DNA of 64,000 nt from NCBI GenBank assembly GCA_021804785.1, contig JAJZGY010000005.1:1-64000 (forward strand), in the 5' to 3' direction. Positions 20,191-30,277 of this stretch are shown one piece after another; position 1 is the stretch's first letter; every line of letters begins with the position of its first letter. Below the pieces are notes generated by a model. It saw only the letters and a program-made list of their open reading frames with translations, made no database searches and was not told where the DNA came from. The stretch is from Pseudomonadota bacterium. Lineage in GTDB: Bacteria; Pseudomonadota; Alphaproteobacteria; Micropepsales; Micropepsaceae. Position numbers and translations under genes: made by a program.

Positions 20191-20290
20191 GATAGGGCGC
20201 TCCGTTCGCAGTGACCTTGCGCAGTGTCTGGCAGAACCCCGCCACGATGACGTGGACCGCCGTCTTAGTGAAGTCGCCAGCGCCTTCGCG

Positions 20291-20740
20291 TCAGGGTTGT
20301 TCCGGCTTCAGGCGAGCCAGCACGCGCCGGCGTGCTTCGGTGCGAGTAATATCGTCAACATAAATAAGGCCTGCGACCTTTCGAATGAGCGCATCCTCTT
20401 CGGGCTCAAGTACGCCGTCAGCGTAGACCACTTCCCACAGCATCTCGATGACAAGCGCACGCTCTCCAGGCGTCATCTGTTCGAAGATGGCATGGGTGTA
20501 GGGCTGAAGCTGCACCAGATCGCGCTGCTTTTCCTCTGCGCGGGCAAGCAGGCTCGCGCACTCCTGGGGCGCAAGTCCAAAGCATTGCCCCAGAAGGTTG
20601 CGGATCATGATCCGCTCGTGATCCGCAAAGTGGTCGGAGTGGTTGGCCGCCTCAACGAGCAGCGTTGCCACTGCCAGCCGCGGATCAGGAGCCCTGGGTG
20701 CCTGATCCGCGCCAAGAAAATGCATCAACTGCTCGAACAT
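20291..20740 (-). CDS. TerB-like family protein
   Basis: A 149-residue, all-helical protein of the TerB/DjlA-like superfamily (PF05099). DPRLAVATLLVEAANHSDHF, RIMIRNLLGQCFGL and WEVVYADGVLEPEEDALIRKV fit its metal-binding acidic helices. TerB domains bind divalent metal and occur in tellurite-resistance and stress contexts, but single-domain versions such as this have no agreed function. It converges on bioA with about 100 bases between stops and lies upstream of nothing obvious, so context does not help. Confidence 0.75.
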   Translation of the reverse strand: MFEQLMHFLGADQAPRAPDPRLAVATLLVEAANHSDHFADHERIMIRNLLGQCFGLAPQECASLLARAEEKQRDLVQLQPYTHAIFEQMTPGERALVIEMLWEVVYADGVLEPEEDALIRKVAGLIYVDDITRTEARRRVLARLKPEQP

Positions 20741-20794
20741 GAGTCCCGAATAGCCCTTGTTTTTCGTGCCGAAAACCTCTGGGCACGCCAGATA

Positions 20795-22177
20795 TCAGCG
20801 TGCCGTTTCCGGCAGTTTGGTTACGAAGGATCCCGCTGGACCGGGAAATTCCACGGGACTGGCATAGCCGGCTTTGGACACTGAAGAAACACCGAAGAAC
20901 CAGTCGTCGATCGTGATGTTCTTGAGTGTCAGGCTGGTTGCATTCCCGGCATTAAGGTGATGAGTCCAGTAAGGTGCGATCGTGTTGCGCCACCACACCT
21001 CGTAGGAGGCAGCACCTGGCGCCTTCGACCAGCTGACAACCGTGTTATGGCTTACTGCCCCCTTGATGGACAGATGGCGAGGTGGTGGCGGCGCCATGGC
21101 CAACGCCGCCATCGACAGAATGTTCAACGTCGTCACCCGCGCCAGATAGGGAAAGTCAATGAAGCGCTCGCGGTCACCGTAGAGAATGCCGTTCTGGAGG
21201 CGCACATCCTGATGTTCATGGTCGTAATTTTCGATGGCTTCCGTGAAACGCACAGCCGGAAAGCCAGCCGCAAGCATGGGAACCTGGTCACCGCCTCGCG
21301 AATAACGATCCGTGCGATAGATCATATGCGCGGAAAAGCCGGGCAGATAGGCCTGCGCCAGGCCCGCGACATAACGGGCAAGTTCCCGTGAGGGGCTGTC
21401 CACCTCACCGCCATTATAGCGCCGGATGGCAGCCTGTTCGGGGGTCTCCGTTGATTTCGTACCCTCCGAGAACACGCGCACATAACTGGTAACGCGCTGG
21501 CCGTTGTCACCCATCGTGCCACCGATGATATCATTGTTCAGGTCTGCCTCGACCTGCCAGTGCTGGGCGTGGGCGTATTTGGCCAGAAGTTTGCCGCCGT
21601 AGAGATCCTGCTCCTCCCCTGACAGCACCGCAAAAACCAGCGTCGCGGGAAAGCGGTGCTGGGATAATACCTTCGCGGCCTCGATGACCGCCGTGCTGCC
21701 CGATCCATCATCATCGGCACCCGGAGCATTGGACGTGGCGTTCATGATGTTGGTGACACGGCTGTCGAGATGTCCTGAAATCACGATCACCCGTGACGGA
21801 TCGCTCGTCCCCGGCAGCACTGCAAGCACATCCATGATCTCAGTGGGCTTGGGGATGCGAGGTCCAGTGACAACATCCGTTGGCGTCTCGATCTTCAGAC
21901 AGCCTCCGCACTGCTTAGATATTTCCTCAAAATGAGATTTGACCCAGCGACGCGCGGCGCCTATCCCGCGCAGGGGCGAGGTCGTCGTGGACATCGTATG
22001 ACGGGTACCAAAGGACACTAGCTTGGTCAGGATGAGCTTAAGATCCGCAGGCTGGACCGCATGGGCCAGCGTCGTGAGCAAACGGTGATCCTTCAAAGGC
22101 GGCGTTGGCGTGACCTGCGCCTGCGCCACCGTCACTGCCGAAAGGGCAAAGAGCCCTGCCATCCATGCCAGTCTCAT
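20795..22177 (-). CDS. secreted M28-family zinc peptidase
   Basis: A 460-residue aminopeptidase-like M28 metallopeptidase. The ATG at 22177 is chosen because GGGGGAG lies just upstream and it gives a clean signal peptide (MRLAWMAGLFALSAVTVAQA). Zinc-binding and catalytic residues are visible: VISGHLDSR (His, Asp), PGADDDGSGS (bridging Asp), LSGEEQDLYGG (catalytic Glu-Glu), DLNNDIIGG and ENYDHEHQDVR (His). Residues of about 365-450 resemble a fibronectin type III-like domain (VSWSKAPGAASYEVWWR). It is periplasmic or secreted and probably cleaves N-terminal residues from peptides. Confidence 0.9.
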   Translation of the reverse strand: MRLAWMAGLFALSAVTVAQAQVTPTPPLKDHRLLTTLAHAVQPADLKLILTKLVSFGTRHTMSTTTSPLRGIGAARRWVKSHFEEISKQCGGCLKIETPTDVVTGPRIPKPTEIMDVLAVLPGTSDPSRVIVISGHLDSRVTNIMNATSNAPGADDDGSGSTAVIEAAKVLSQHRFPATLVFAVLSGEEQDLYGGKLLAKYAHAQHWQVEADLNNDIIGGTMGDNGQRVTSYVRVFSEGTKSTETPEQAAIRRYNGGEVDSPSRELARYVAGLAQAYLPGFSAHMIYRTDRYSRGGDQVPMLAAGFPAVRFTEAIENYDHEHQDVRLQNGILYGDRERFIDFPYLARVTTLNILSMAALAMAPPPPRHLSIKGAVSHNTVVSWSKAPGAASYEVWWRNTIAPYWTHHLNAGNATSLTLKNITIDDWFFGVSSVSKAGYASPVEFPGPAGSFVTKLPETAR

Positions 22178-22451
22178 CCCGATCTCCCCCATTGGAACCG
22201 AGCGACAGTGGCCCGGTGGATGGGTCGCGAGCAAGTCACAGATGCTCGATATGACAAAGCATACACGTGGTTTGCCGGGGCTGGTGGGCGGTGGACAGCC
22301 GATGGCAGGCCCCCTCGCCGCCTAGGACTGCTATGAGGGCACCTGGCCGGGCAGACGAGGGACCGGCCTCCAGGGCCGCCTGCCTGGTGGCCTTTTCTTC
22401 ATGGGCCTATGGGTTTATGAGCCCTTCGCTACCGCAACGTTCGAGTCGATC

Positions 22452-24050
22452 ATGACCTTGCGCCCCATTCGCCGCGCTTTGCTATCTGTCTCCGACAAGA
22501 CCGGTCTTGCCGAATTTGCTCAGGGTCTTGCTCGCCACGGAGTTGAGCTGATCTCCACTGGAGGCACTGCGAGAAGTCTCAGGGAGGCCGGCCTTCAGGT
22601 GCTTGATGTCGCCGAGGTGACGGGTTTCCCCGAAATGATGGATGGCCGGGTGAAGACCCTGCATCCCAAGATTCACGGCGGTTTTTTGGCGCTGCGCGAC
22701 AAGCCCGACCACGCGGCGGCGATGCGGGAGCATGGCATCGACGGCATCGATCTGCTGGTCTGCAACCTCTACCCCTTCGAGGCCACGGTCGCCAAAGGTG
22801 CCTCCTATGAAGACACCATCGAAAACATCGACATTGGTGGCCCCGCCATGACCCGTTCGGCGGCAAAAAATCATGCCTGGCTGACCGTGGTCGTCGACAC
22901 CGAGGACTACCCACGGGTGCTCGGGGAAATGGCGGCACATCAGGGTGCAACAACCTATGCGCTGCGTCGCAAGCTCGCGCAGATCGCTTATGCCCGCACG
23001 GCGGCGTATGATGCGGCGGTCTCCGGCTGGTTGGCCGAGCAACTGGAACTGGCAGGCGACGAGGAGCCCGCGCGGCGGCGCAGCCTTGCCGGACATCTCA
23101 AGCAATCCTTGCGTTATGGCGAGAACCCGCACCAGCGCGCCGCATTTTATGTGACAGGTGAAGCTCGGTTTGGGGTCGCGAGCGCCCGCCAGCTTCAGGG
23201 CAAGGAACTCTCCTACAACAATATCAACGACACCGACGCAGCCTACGAACTCGTCAGCGAGTTTGATCCCAGCATGTTTGCAGCCTGCGCCATCATCAAG
23301 CACGCCAATCCCTGCGGTGTCGCGGTGGCAGCAACGCTGCCTGAAGCCTATGCCAAGGCCCTGACCTGCGATCCGGTCAGCGCCTTTGGTGGCATTCTTG
23401 CGTTTAACCGTAAGCTCGATGCGGCCACGGCTGAGGAGATCTCCAAGCTCTTCACCGAGGTGATCATCGCTCCAGATGCAGATGCCGAAGCCCAGCGTAT
23501 ATTGTCAGCCAAGAAGAATTTGCGCCTGCTGATCGCAGGTGGCTTGCCCGATCCGCGAAGTGGGGGGGCAAGTTTTCGCAGCGTGGCTGGTGGATTTCTC
23601 GTGCAGACCCGCGATCACGCCCATATCAACCGGCAGGATTTGCGGATCGTCACCAAGCGTCAGCCCACCGAGCAGGAAATCGCCGATATGCTGTTCGCCT
23701 TCACGGTAGCCAAGCACGTCAAGTCCAATGCCATTGTATATGTCAAGGATGGCCAAACCGCAGGTATCGGCGCAGGCCAGATGAGCCGCGTCGATGCCGC
23801 GCGTATCGCTTTCATCAAGGCACAGGATGCCGCCAAGGCCGCTGGCTGGCGTGAACCGATGACCAAAGGTTCGGCAGCAGCCTCGGATGCGTTCTTTCCG
23901 TTCCCCGACGGACTTCTGGCGGTTGCCGAAGCGGGCGCAACTGCGGTCATCCAGCCCGGAGGCTCAATCAATGACAGCAAGGTCATCGCCGCCGCCGACG
24001 AGGCAGGCCTCGCCATGGCACTTACCGGAATCCGGCACTTCCGCCATTAA
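22452..24050 (+). CDS. purH: bifunctional AICAR transformylase / IMP cyclohydrolase
   Basis: A 532-residue bifunctional enzyme for the last two steps of IMP synthesis. The N-terminal MGS-like cyclohydrolase domain includes [27 protein letters not shown] and [16 protein letters not shown]. The C-terminal transformylase domain has [13 protein letters not shown] and the catalytic Lys-His region [13 protein letters not shown]. The start MTLRPIRR at 22452 is preferred; an upstream in-frame ATG adds 17 residues with no family match. It is monocistronic, facing the MFS gene. A small GC hairpin at 24056-24067 in the gap may terminate transcription. Confidence 0.97.
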   Translation: MTLRPIRRALLSVSDKTGLAEFAQGLARHGVELISTGGTARSLREAGLQVLDVAEVTGFPEMMDGRVKTLHPKIHGGFLALRDKPDHAAAMREHGIDGIDLLVCNLYPFEATVAKGASYEDTIENIDIGGPAMTRSAAKNHAWLTVVVDTEDYPRVLGEMAAHQGATTYALRRKLAQIAYARTAAYDAAVSGWLAEQLELAGDEEPARRRSLAGHLKQSLRYGENPHQRAAFYVTGEARFGVASARQLQGKELSYNNINDTDAAYELVSEFDPSMFAACAIIKHANPCGVAVAATLPEAYAKALTCDPVSAFGGILAFNRKLDAATAEEISKLFTEVIIAPDADAEAQRILSAKKNLRLLIAGGLPDPRSGGASFRSVAGGFLVQTRDHAHINRQDLRIVTKRQPTEQEIADMLFAFTVAKHVKSNAIVYVKDGQTAGIGAGQMSRVDAARIAFIKAQDAAKAAGWREPMTKGSAAASDAFFPFPDGLLAVAEAGATAVIQPGGSINDSKVIAAADEAGLAMALTGIRHFRH

Positions 24051-24074
24051 CCTAGCCCGCTCGGGCGTTCGGCC

Positions 24075-25472
24075 TCAGACCTCCTGATCGCGCGCTTCTG
24101 TGACACAGGTCACCATCCAGAAGAGCCCGATCACCAAGAAAAATGTGATTGCGAGCATGCCACCGCGCTGACTGTGGGTGCTCAGGGTCAGGATCGAAAC
24201 GCCAAGCGGCGCCAGAAACGTGGTCGAGGTTCCTGAGAGCGAGAAAATTCCGAAGAACTCGCCCATGCGCTCGGGCGGAGCGATGCGCGCCAGCATGGTT
24301 CGCGAGCTGGCATAGGCTGCGGTGATGCAGGTCGCGCCGATGTTGAGCACTGCCAGAAAGATCAGCTCGGGAGGCGTATTGAAGATGGGAAAGTGCCACA
24401 GCGGTGCTTGGTGCACGTTGTAGTGGATGAACCAAAAGATTCGATCAGGGCCCATGGTCAGGCTGAGCAGCGATGAGACGATGGTTCCGCTCAAGCTGAT
24501 AATCAGCGTTGGCTTGGAGCCAAGACGATCGTCGAGCCAGCCGCCCGCAAATCCTCCCATCACCGCAAACACGGAAAGCTCAAGTCCGTAGAACGCCATC
24601 TGGACTGCGCCCCAGTGGAAGGTGCCGGCAGCATAGATGCCGCTGAAGGTCAGGACACCCGTCATGCCATCATTGAAGACCGCTCGGGCGCCAAGATAAT
24701 GGGCGACGTTGCGATAGTGGGAAAGACTGCGCAGGGTGCGCAAGACTGAGCGCACGCCCTGGCGCACGGCGTCCAAAAGCCCGAGACGCAGGCTCGGTTG
24801 GTCCGGCGTGAAAAGAAAGAGTGGCAGGCTGAACACCGCCAGCCACACTGCAGCCAAAGGTCCCGCCAGTCGTTCCGGCTCATGCAATGCCTGACTGATG
24901 CCAAACAGCGGATGTGCAGGAACGATGGCCCAGTGCACGCGCCCGGGAAGCGACAGCGCGATCAGCATAAAACCGAGCAGCAGAATGCCCGCGACATTGC
25001 CCAGAGCAAGTCCCAGGCCGGACAGGCTGCCAACCCGTTCTGTGGGAGCAATCGCTGGCAGCATCGAATTGTGGAATACCGCCGAGAATTCATAAGAAAT
25101 ATTGGTCAGGGCCACGGCAGCGCCAATGGCGAGGAGAAGGCCACTTCCGGCATGGGGCAGCGCGTTCCAGAGCAGCAGCATGCCCACCACCATGAGTACG
25201 GTATAAAGCAGCAGCCACGGCTTGCGCCGCCCGCCAGCGTCGGCAACCGCACCCAGAAAAGGAGCGAGCACGGCGATGATGAAGCCGCCCGCTGAGGCGA
25301 TGTCACCCCAGATGACCTGGCCCCGGATCGGATCCCCGACCACCACAGTCGAGAAATAAGGAGCGAAAATATAAATTGTGATCAGCAACACGTAGGGGTT
25401 GCGAGCCCATTCATACATGGCCCAGGAAAGCTGTCCGAGCACGCTGGCAACCGGCCGACCCGTCGTTGACAA
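24075..25472 (-). CDS. MFS transporter, UMF1/Atg22-like
   Basis: A polytopic major facilitator of about 465 residues with roughly 12 hydrophobic segments. The N-terminus LSWAMYEWARNPYVLLITIYIF is characteristic of the UMF1 (unknown major facilitator) group, and DAGGRRKPWLL is the loop 2-3 motif. The substrate is unknown. The start is unclear: the listed TTG at 25472 precedes the first helix. An ATG at 25576 that overlaps the SH3 gene stop (ATGA) is in another frame and closes after 29 codons. Open, plausible coding sequence continues upstream of 25472 in the transporter frame, so a small frameshift near the 5' end is possible. Confidence 0.75.
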   Translation of the reverse strand: MSTTGRPVASVLGQLSWAMYEWARNPYVLLITIYIFAPYFSTVVVGDPIRGQVIWGDIASAGGFIIAVLAPFLGAVADAGGRRKPWLLLYTVLMVVGMLLLWNALPHAGSGLLLAIGAAVALTNISYEFSAVFHNSMLPAIAPTERVGSLSGLGLALGNVAGILLLGFMLIALSLPGRVHWAIVPAHPLFGISQALHEPERLAGPLAAVWLAVFSLPLFLFTPDQPSLRLGLLDAVRQGVRSVLRTLRSLSHYRNVAHYLGARAVFNDGMTGVLTFSGIYAAGTFHWGAVQMAFYGLELSVFAVMGGFAGGWLDDRLGSKPTLIISLSGTIVSSLLSLTMGPDRIFWFIHYNVHQAPLWHFPIFNTPPELIFLAVLNIGATCITAAYASSRTMLARIAPPERMGEFFGIFSLSGTSTTFLAPLGVSILTLSTHSQRGGMLAITFFLVIGLFWMVTCVTEARDQEV

Positions 25473-25572
25473 CCCATCTGGCGGCGTCAGCAGGCGGGCA
25501 AAAAGCCGACCTGCTGCGACTTCGCCGCCAAGATAAGTTTCCTCTGGAACAATGGGAGAGCGGTCCTGCGGT

Positions 25573-26061
25573 TCATGATCCGTCCTGCGCAAGCGATGCT
25601 CCCCAGATCTTGTTCTTGTTGATCCAGCCAGTGTGACCGGCAACACTGACAGCGCAAGCCTCCGGCTTGCAGCGCCGAAGCTGGGCAATCACGCCCGGAG
25701 CGGCCAGTGCCACGACGGACGCTCCGGATGCAGAGCTTTCCCGCAGGGGCGCGTCACTGCGCCCGGTGACCACCACGGTGCGATGGGATGACAGCATCGC
25801 CACATGCACCCAGCCCGCGGTGCCATCCGAAAACCGAACTTTACGCCACACGTCGTATTGGGCGGTGACCAGCACCGGCAGACCTTTGCGGTGGTAGACC
25901 CACAAAATGCGATAATCGTAGCCCGGCCCCTGGCGTAAGAACACCTTGTCCGCGGACAGGCTGGCGAAGCGTGGGAATTTTTCCCGCTGGCTCTGGGCAC
26001 GGGCGGCGCCCCAGAGCAGGGGCAGGGCGATGGCAAGCATGGCAAGGCGATAGATGGTCAT
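25573..26061 (-). CDS. secreted SH3-like domain protein
   Basis: A 162-residue exported protein from the ATG at 26061, with signal peptide MTIYRLAMLAIALPLLWGAARAQ. Residues of about 35-100 form a bacterial SH3 domain (DKVFLRQGPGYDYRILWVYHR, GLPVLVTAQYDVWRKV, GTAGWVH). A second, partial SH3-like repeat follows (APLRESSASGASVVAL, GHTGWINKNKIWG). Such proteins usually bind peptidoglycan or act as cell-envelope adaptors. The family is DUF1058/SH3_4-like, common in alphaproteobacteria. Its stop region abuts the MFS gene downstream, so the two are probably in one operon. Confidence 0.85.
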   Translation of the reverse strand: MTIYRLAMLAIALPLLWGAARAQSQREKFPRFASLSADKVFLRQGPGYDYRILWVYHRKGLPVLVTAQYDVWRKVRFSDGTAGWVHVAMLSSHRTVVVTGRSDAPLRESSASGASVVALAAPGVIAQLRRCKPEACAVSVAGHTGWINKNKIWGASLAQDGS

Positions 26062-26210
26062 AGGGTAGACCCTGCCAAGACCTGGGGCTGTGAGCAAGAC
26101 AACGTTATGTCACCAATCGCTTGCTTTACGTTAGGTTTGCCCGCCACAGTGGACAAGCAAAACCCCAACCGCGCCCCGGGCGCCCCCTAAGCCGGAGTTT
26201 CAGACCGCCC

Positions 26211-27197
26211 ATGCCCGCGACCAAGCCGCTCGTGATCGTGACCCGCAAGCTGCCGGATGCGATCGAAACGCGCATGCGCGAATTGTTTGACACGCAGCTC
26301 AATCTTGAAGACCGGCCGATGGACCAGGCAGAGCTGATCGACGCACTCCAAAGAGCCGATGTGCTGGTACCGACGGTGACTGATCGCATTGATGCCAAAG
26401 TTCTGGTCCGCGCCGGCGCTCGCCTGAAACTGATCGCCAATTTTGGCACCGGCGTCGACAACATCGACGTCAAGACCGCGCTCGAGCGGGGAATTACCGT
26501 GACCAATACGCCTGGAGTCCTGACCGAGGACACCGCCGACATGACCATGGCGCTCATGCTGGCGGTGCCGCGCCGTCTGGTTGAAGGCGTGAAATGTCTT
26601 GAGGCCGAAGAGTTTCACGGCTGGTCGCCCAACTGGATGCTGGGACATCGCATCTGGGGTAAACGGCTTGGCATATTAGGTATGGGCCGTATTGGCCAAG
26701 CGGTTGCTCGACGCGCCAAGGCGTTTGGTCTGCAGATCCACTACCACAATCGCAAACCGGTTCATCCCGATATCGAGCGCGAACTTGAAGCGACCTACTG
26801 GGACAGCCTTGATCAGATGCTCACCCGGATGGATATCGTGAGCGTGAATTGTCCCCATACACCAGCCACCTACCATCTGCTGTCTGCCCGGCGGCTAAAG
26901 CTGATGAAGCCGAGCGCCTATCTCGTTAACACCGCCCGCGGCGAGGTGATCGACGAAAATGCGTTGGCCCGCCAGATTGAGGCCGGCCAGTTGGCTGGCG
27001 CCGGGCTTGACGTGTTCGAACATGAACCCGCCGTCAATCCGCGCCTGCTCAGGCTGAAAAACGTGGTGCTCCTGCCCCACATGGGATCAGCCACGCTCGA
27101 AGGGCGTATCGACATGGGCGAAAAGGTCATCATCAACATCAAGACCTTCGTCGACGGCCACAAGCCGCCGGATCGTGTCATTCCGGCGATGTTGTAG
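26211..27197 (+). CDS. D-isomer-specific 2-hydroxyacid dehydrogenase (glyoxylate reductase-like)
   Basis: A 328-residue NAD(P)-dependent dehydrogenase from the ATG at 26211 (MPATKPLVIVTRKLP). The nucleotide-binding GILGMGRIGQAVARRAKAFG and the catalytic triad are present: Arg in NTARGEVIDE, Glu in DVFEHEP and His in LLPHMGSAT. The family includes glyoxylate/hydroxypyruvate reductases (GyaR). The HNRKPVHPDIE stretch after the Rossmann loop suggests NADP preference, but that is inference. A residue or two short of the GyaR norm, it is otherwise complete. Divergent from the SH3/MFS pair. Confidence 0.9.
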   Translation: MPATKPLVIVTRKLPDAIETRMRELFDTQLNLEDRPMDQAELIDALQRADVLVPTVTDRIDAKVLVRAGARLKLIANFGTGVDNIDVKTALERGITVTNTPGVLTEDTADMTMALMLAVPRRLVEGVKCLEAEEFHGWSPNWMLGHRIWGKRLGILGMGRIGQAVARRAKAFGLQIHYHNRKPVHPDIERELEATYWDSLDQMLTRMDIVSVNCPHTPATYHLLSARRLKLMKPSAYLVNTARGEVIDENALARQIEAGQLAGAGLDVFEHEPAVNPRLLRLKNVVLLPHMGSATLEGRIDMGEKVIINIKTFVDGHKPPDRVIPAML

Positions 27198-27319
27198 GCA
27201 ATGTCATTAGAGCCAGCGCCAACTCCATAACACCTCTCGCGCCGCGCCTGCCCCTTGGCGACGTCCATCAGAACGCGAGGGATGGCGCATGAAGGGCCGG
27301 CCAAGTTTCCCGCCCCGGC

Positions 27320-28033
27320 TCAGGCCTCGTAAACCACCACGTTCCAGAAGCGTGCGCGGTGACTGCCACTGCGCTGATAGCCGGCAGACGCAAGCACCCT
27401 GCCGATCATGAAATTGAAGTAGCCATGACCCACGAGAACGGCGGCACCGCGCGCATCGGCATGGGCGACAAGCTCTGCGGCGGCGCGCCGGGCGCGCTGG
27501 CGTGCCGCCTCCGGACTTTCAATTCCTGGATGGAAGCCGAGATACCAAAGCCCGCGCGACAAAATCGCCCATTTGGGTACGCGCATGCGCAGGAGCGGAA
27601 CCGGCGGTGCGCCAAGAGGGGCTTCGCCGAACAGTGCCTCTTCGCACAGCCGTGCCTGCGGCAGAAGCCGCGCACCACTTTCACGGGCCCGCGGACGGTC
27701 CGAGGTGAAAACCCGATCCACCCCCTCCAGGCGTGACAGCATCGTGCAGAGTTCCGGTGGCGGCGCACTTTGCGGATTGAGATGCGCCTTATCATAGGCG
27801 TCGATATAGGCGCGGAAGTCACGATGTCCGGTGCGCGGACGCAGGTCAATGTGCGGTTCACCATGACGGATGAGCACAATACGCCGATGACAAGCAGAAC
27901 TGGTGCGGGCGCGCGGAAGGGGCAGGAAGTCATGAACCGGCAGCCCCGAAAGACCCACCGAGGCTCCGTCGTCCCATGAGTCCTGCTGCGCCTCTGCGGC
28001 GGGCACAAACTGGGGAGGTAATTTGCCTGTCAT
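27320..28033 (-). CDS. histidine phosphatase-family protein
   Basis: About 237 residues from ATG 28033, with a longer start at 28090 possible. RIVLIRHGEPHID is the RHG motif with the phospho-accepting histidine, VFTSDRPRARESG is the arginine region, and VLVGHGYFNFMIG is the second catalytic His. It belongs to the phosphoglycerate-mutase-like branch of histidine phosphatases; the substrate cannot be told. The N-terminal 55 residues are a poorly conserved linker. Divergent from the SDR gene. Confidence 0.85.
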   Translation of the reverse strand: MTGKLPPQFVPAAEAQQDSWDDGASVGLSGLPVHDFLPLPRARTSSACHRRIVLIRHGEPHIDLRPRTGHRDFRAYIDAYDKAHLNPQSAPPPELCTMLSRLEGVDRVFTSDRPRARESGARLLPQARLCEEALFGEAPLGAPPVPLLRMRVPKWAILSRGLWYLGFHPGIESPEAARQRARRAAAELVAHADARGAAVLVGHGYFNFMIGRVLASAGYQRSGSHRARFWNVVVYEA

Positions 28034-28129
28034 ATCCTCGTTGCAGCCGAGCGGCCCATGTGTACTGAATGGGATAAGCTTCCCCTGCATCTTCTAGCAC
28101 GGCAGGAAGGCCATGACAGGAGAGTGAGC

Positions 28130-28918
28130 ATGCATAGCCTCGACGGCAAGATCGCGATTGTTACCGGTTCGGCCAGTGGCATTGGCGCCGCGACGGCCAT
28201 GCGCCTGGCCGCCCGAGGTGCCCGGGTTCTGGTCAATTATTCCAAGAGCGCCTCGGAGGCTGACGAGGTAGTTGCGACAATCCGCGCTGCGGGCGGCACC
28301 GCGGAGGCGGTACAGGCCAGTGTCGCCCTGGACTCTGACTGCCGCAAGCTGGTTGAAGCTGCGGTCACACGCTGGGGTGGGGTCGATATCCTCGTCAATA
28401 ACGCCGGAACCACGAAATTCGCCGCCCATCACGACCTCGACGCGCTCTCCGCCGAGGATTTTGCCCACATTTATACGGTCAATACGATCGGCCCGTTTCA
28501 GATGGTACGTGCCGCGCGCAGTGCCTTGTCAGCCCATGGCAGCGGATCGGTCGTTAACGTCTCCTCTATTGCCGGGATTCTGGGAATTGGCTCCTCGATC
28601 GCCTATGCCGCTTCCAAGGGCGCTCTCAACACCATGACCCTGTCACTGGCACGGGCTTTGGCACCGGCCATCCGCGTCAATGCTGTGTGTCCCGGCTTCG
28701 TCGCCACGGGCTGGTTTGAAAAGCGCTTCGGCAGCGAGCAGTACGAAGAGCTCGTGCGGCGCCAAGCCGAATCGAGCCCCCTCAAGCGGGCGGCGCGCCC
28801 AGAGGATATCGCCGATACCGTGGTGTTTCTCGCCAGCCCGGAGTCAGCGAACATAACCGGGGAATGTCTGATCAATGATTCCGGTGTTCATCTGACCCTG
28901 GCCAGCGGCCGATCCTGA
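28130..28918 (+). CDS. short-chain dehydrogenase/reductase
   Basis: A 262-residue classical SDR. The start at 28130 follows AGGAGAG. Motifs are VTGSASGIGAATAMRLA (TGxxxGxG), NNAGTTKF, the catalytic Ser in VVNVSSIAG and YAASKGA (YxxxK), with the PG motif in VCPGFVATGW. The C-terminal GECLINDSGVHL is the usual dimer end. SDRs of this type reduce 3-oxoacyl or sugar carbonyls with NAD(P)H; no substrate is implied by the neighbours. The 213 bases before the porin gene hold nothing obvious. Confidence 0.9.
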   Translation: MHSLDGKIAIVTGSASGIGAATAMRLAARGARVLVNYSKSASEADEVVATIRAAGGTAEAVQASVALDSDCRKLVEAAVTRWGGVDILVNNAGTTKFAAHHDLDALSAEDFAHIYTVNTIGPFQMVRAARSALSAHGSGSVVNVSSIAGILGIGSSIAYAASKGALNTMTLSLARALAPAIRVNAVCPGFVATGWFEKRFGSEQYEELVRRQAESSPLKRAARPEDIADTVVFLASPESANITGECLINDSGVHLTLASGRS

Positions 28919-29131
28919 TGCCTGTTACGCGGGCAATTGCCCAAGTCCTTGCCATTTCCATCGCTCCATTAAAGACACGCTGCGGTTAAACCGGGCAATG
29001 CGGGGCGTCACCAGAGAGTCTGGTGCGCCAAACGTATTGCCAGTTTCCCGATGCTTCGAAACCATTGTCATGCTGCAGCGCAAACCTGCGCCGTGCAGTT
29101 GTGACCGCGATCAGGTTGAAGGAGCTCTGCG

Positions 29132-30190
29132 ATGGCCAAAAGACTGAAGGTACTGCTTATGGGAGGGGCCTGGCTTCTGGCATCCATCTCGAGCGCCAGC
29201 GCCGGTGCAATTACCGCCAATCCTAAGCCCGTCACCATGGCATCAGGCTTTGGTGACATCCTGGTGAGTGGACAGATCTCAGGTCTGGCCTACACCCAGA
29301 GCAACGCCAGCCATACGCAGCCAGGCGATGCAACCGCCAATTTCGACCTCAGCAACGCCCTTATCACGGTGCAAAAGAACTCAGGCTTTCTGCAGTTCTA
29401 CGTTCAGGCAGGTCTCTATTCCTTTCCCACCGTGGGACAGCCATATGAGAAGGCCAGCAGTCAGAACAGTCTGTTGGGACCGGTTCCGGTCGCCTACGCC
29501 AAACTGCAATTCACCGACGCGCTTTCGCTCGAAGCCGGTCAGCTTCCCACACTCGTCGGCGCCGAGCTTGCCTTTACACCGCAGAACATCAATATCGAAC
29601 GTGGCTTGCTGTGGTGGCAGGAACCGATCTCAAGCCGAGGCCTGCAGGTCAATTATGCCAGTGGACCGGTGTCGCTCTCGCTGTCCTGGAACGATGGCTA
29701 TTACAGCAATGTCCTGAACAGTTTTTCAGGCCTTCTGTCCTACGCCATCGATGGCGCGAACAGTCTAGCCATTGATGCGTCGATCACGCCAGATACCCGT
29801 GCCAGCCTCGGCCATCAGATCTACAATGTCATGTACACCTACAATCAGGGTAAGTGGAATGTCGGTCCCTATCTGCAATTCGAAAACTATGCCCATGGTT
29901 CGGGCTCTGACTTCGGTCTGGGGCTCCTTACAAGCTATCAGTTGACCGGGAGATGGAGCCTGAACGGCCGCGCCGAGTATGAAACGTCTGGAAACGGCAT
30001 GGCGCTCAGTTACGGTCCCCACAGCAAGGCCTGGTCCCTTACCTTCACACCCACCTGGCAGCAGGGCATTTTCTTTGCCCGGGCTGAACTCTCCTATGTT
30101 GGCCTTGGACACCAAACGATAGGCTTTGGTCCCGCATCGACGCAGGCAAGCCAGGTGCGAGCGCTGTTCGAAACCGGCATCGTGTTTTAG
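29132..30190 (+). CDS. outer-membrane beta-barrel protein (porin-like)
   Basis: A 352-residue exported beta-barrel. The start has AAGGAG upstream. The signal peptide is MAKRLKVLLMGGAWLLASIS with cleavage after SASA. The mature part alternates polar and hydrophobic residues in strands, including GQISGLAYTQ, FLQFYVQAGLY, AYAKLQFTDALSLEAGQL, RGLQVNYASGPVSLSLSWNDGYY, and ends in the outer-membrane C-terminal aromatic residue (FETGIVF). The layout fits the putative beta-barrel porin (BBP2) group. Substrate specificity is unknown. A stem-loop at 30209-30224 follows the stop. Confidence 0.85.
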   Translation: MAKRLKVLLMGGAWLLASISSASAGAITANPKPVTMASGFGDILVSGQISGLAYTQSNASHTQPGDATANFDLSNALITVQKNSGFLQFYVQAGLYSFPTVGQPYEKASSQNSLLGPVPVAYAKLQFTDALSLEAGQLPTLVGAELAFTPQNINIERGLLWWQEPISSRGLQVNYASGPVSLSLSWNDGYYSNVLNSFSGLLSYAIDGANSLAIDASITPDTRASLGHQIYNVMYTYNQGKWNVGPYLQFENYAHGSGSDFGLGLLTSYQLTGRWSLNGRAEYETSGNGMALSYGPHSKAWSLTFTPTWQQGIFFARAELSYVGLGHQTIGFGPASTQASQVRALFETGIVF

Positions 30191-30208
30191 CCTGCCGGCC
30201 TTTGCACT

Positions 30209-30224
30209 AGCCCGGAATCGGGCT
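30209..30224 (+). terminator. weak hairpin after the porin gene
   Basis: AGCCCG-GAAT-CGGGCT forms a six-base-pair stem 19 bases past the porin stop. It is not followed by a T run, so termination is only possible. Confidence 0.3.
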
Positions 30225-30277
30225 TGCGCGCGGGGCTGAAGCCATGAAAGCTTGGGCCAAAGTCCGGGGAGGCGATC

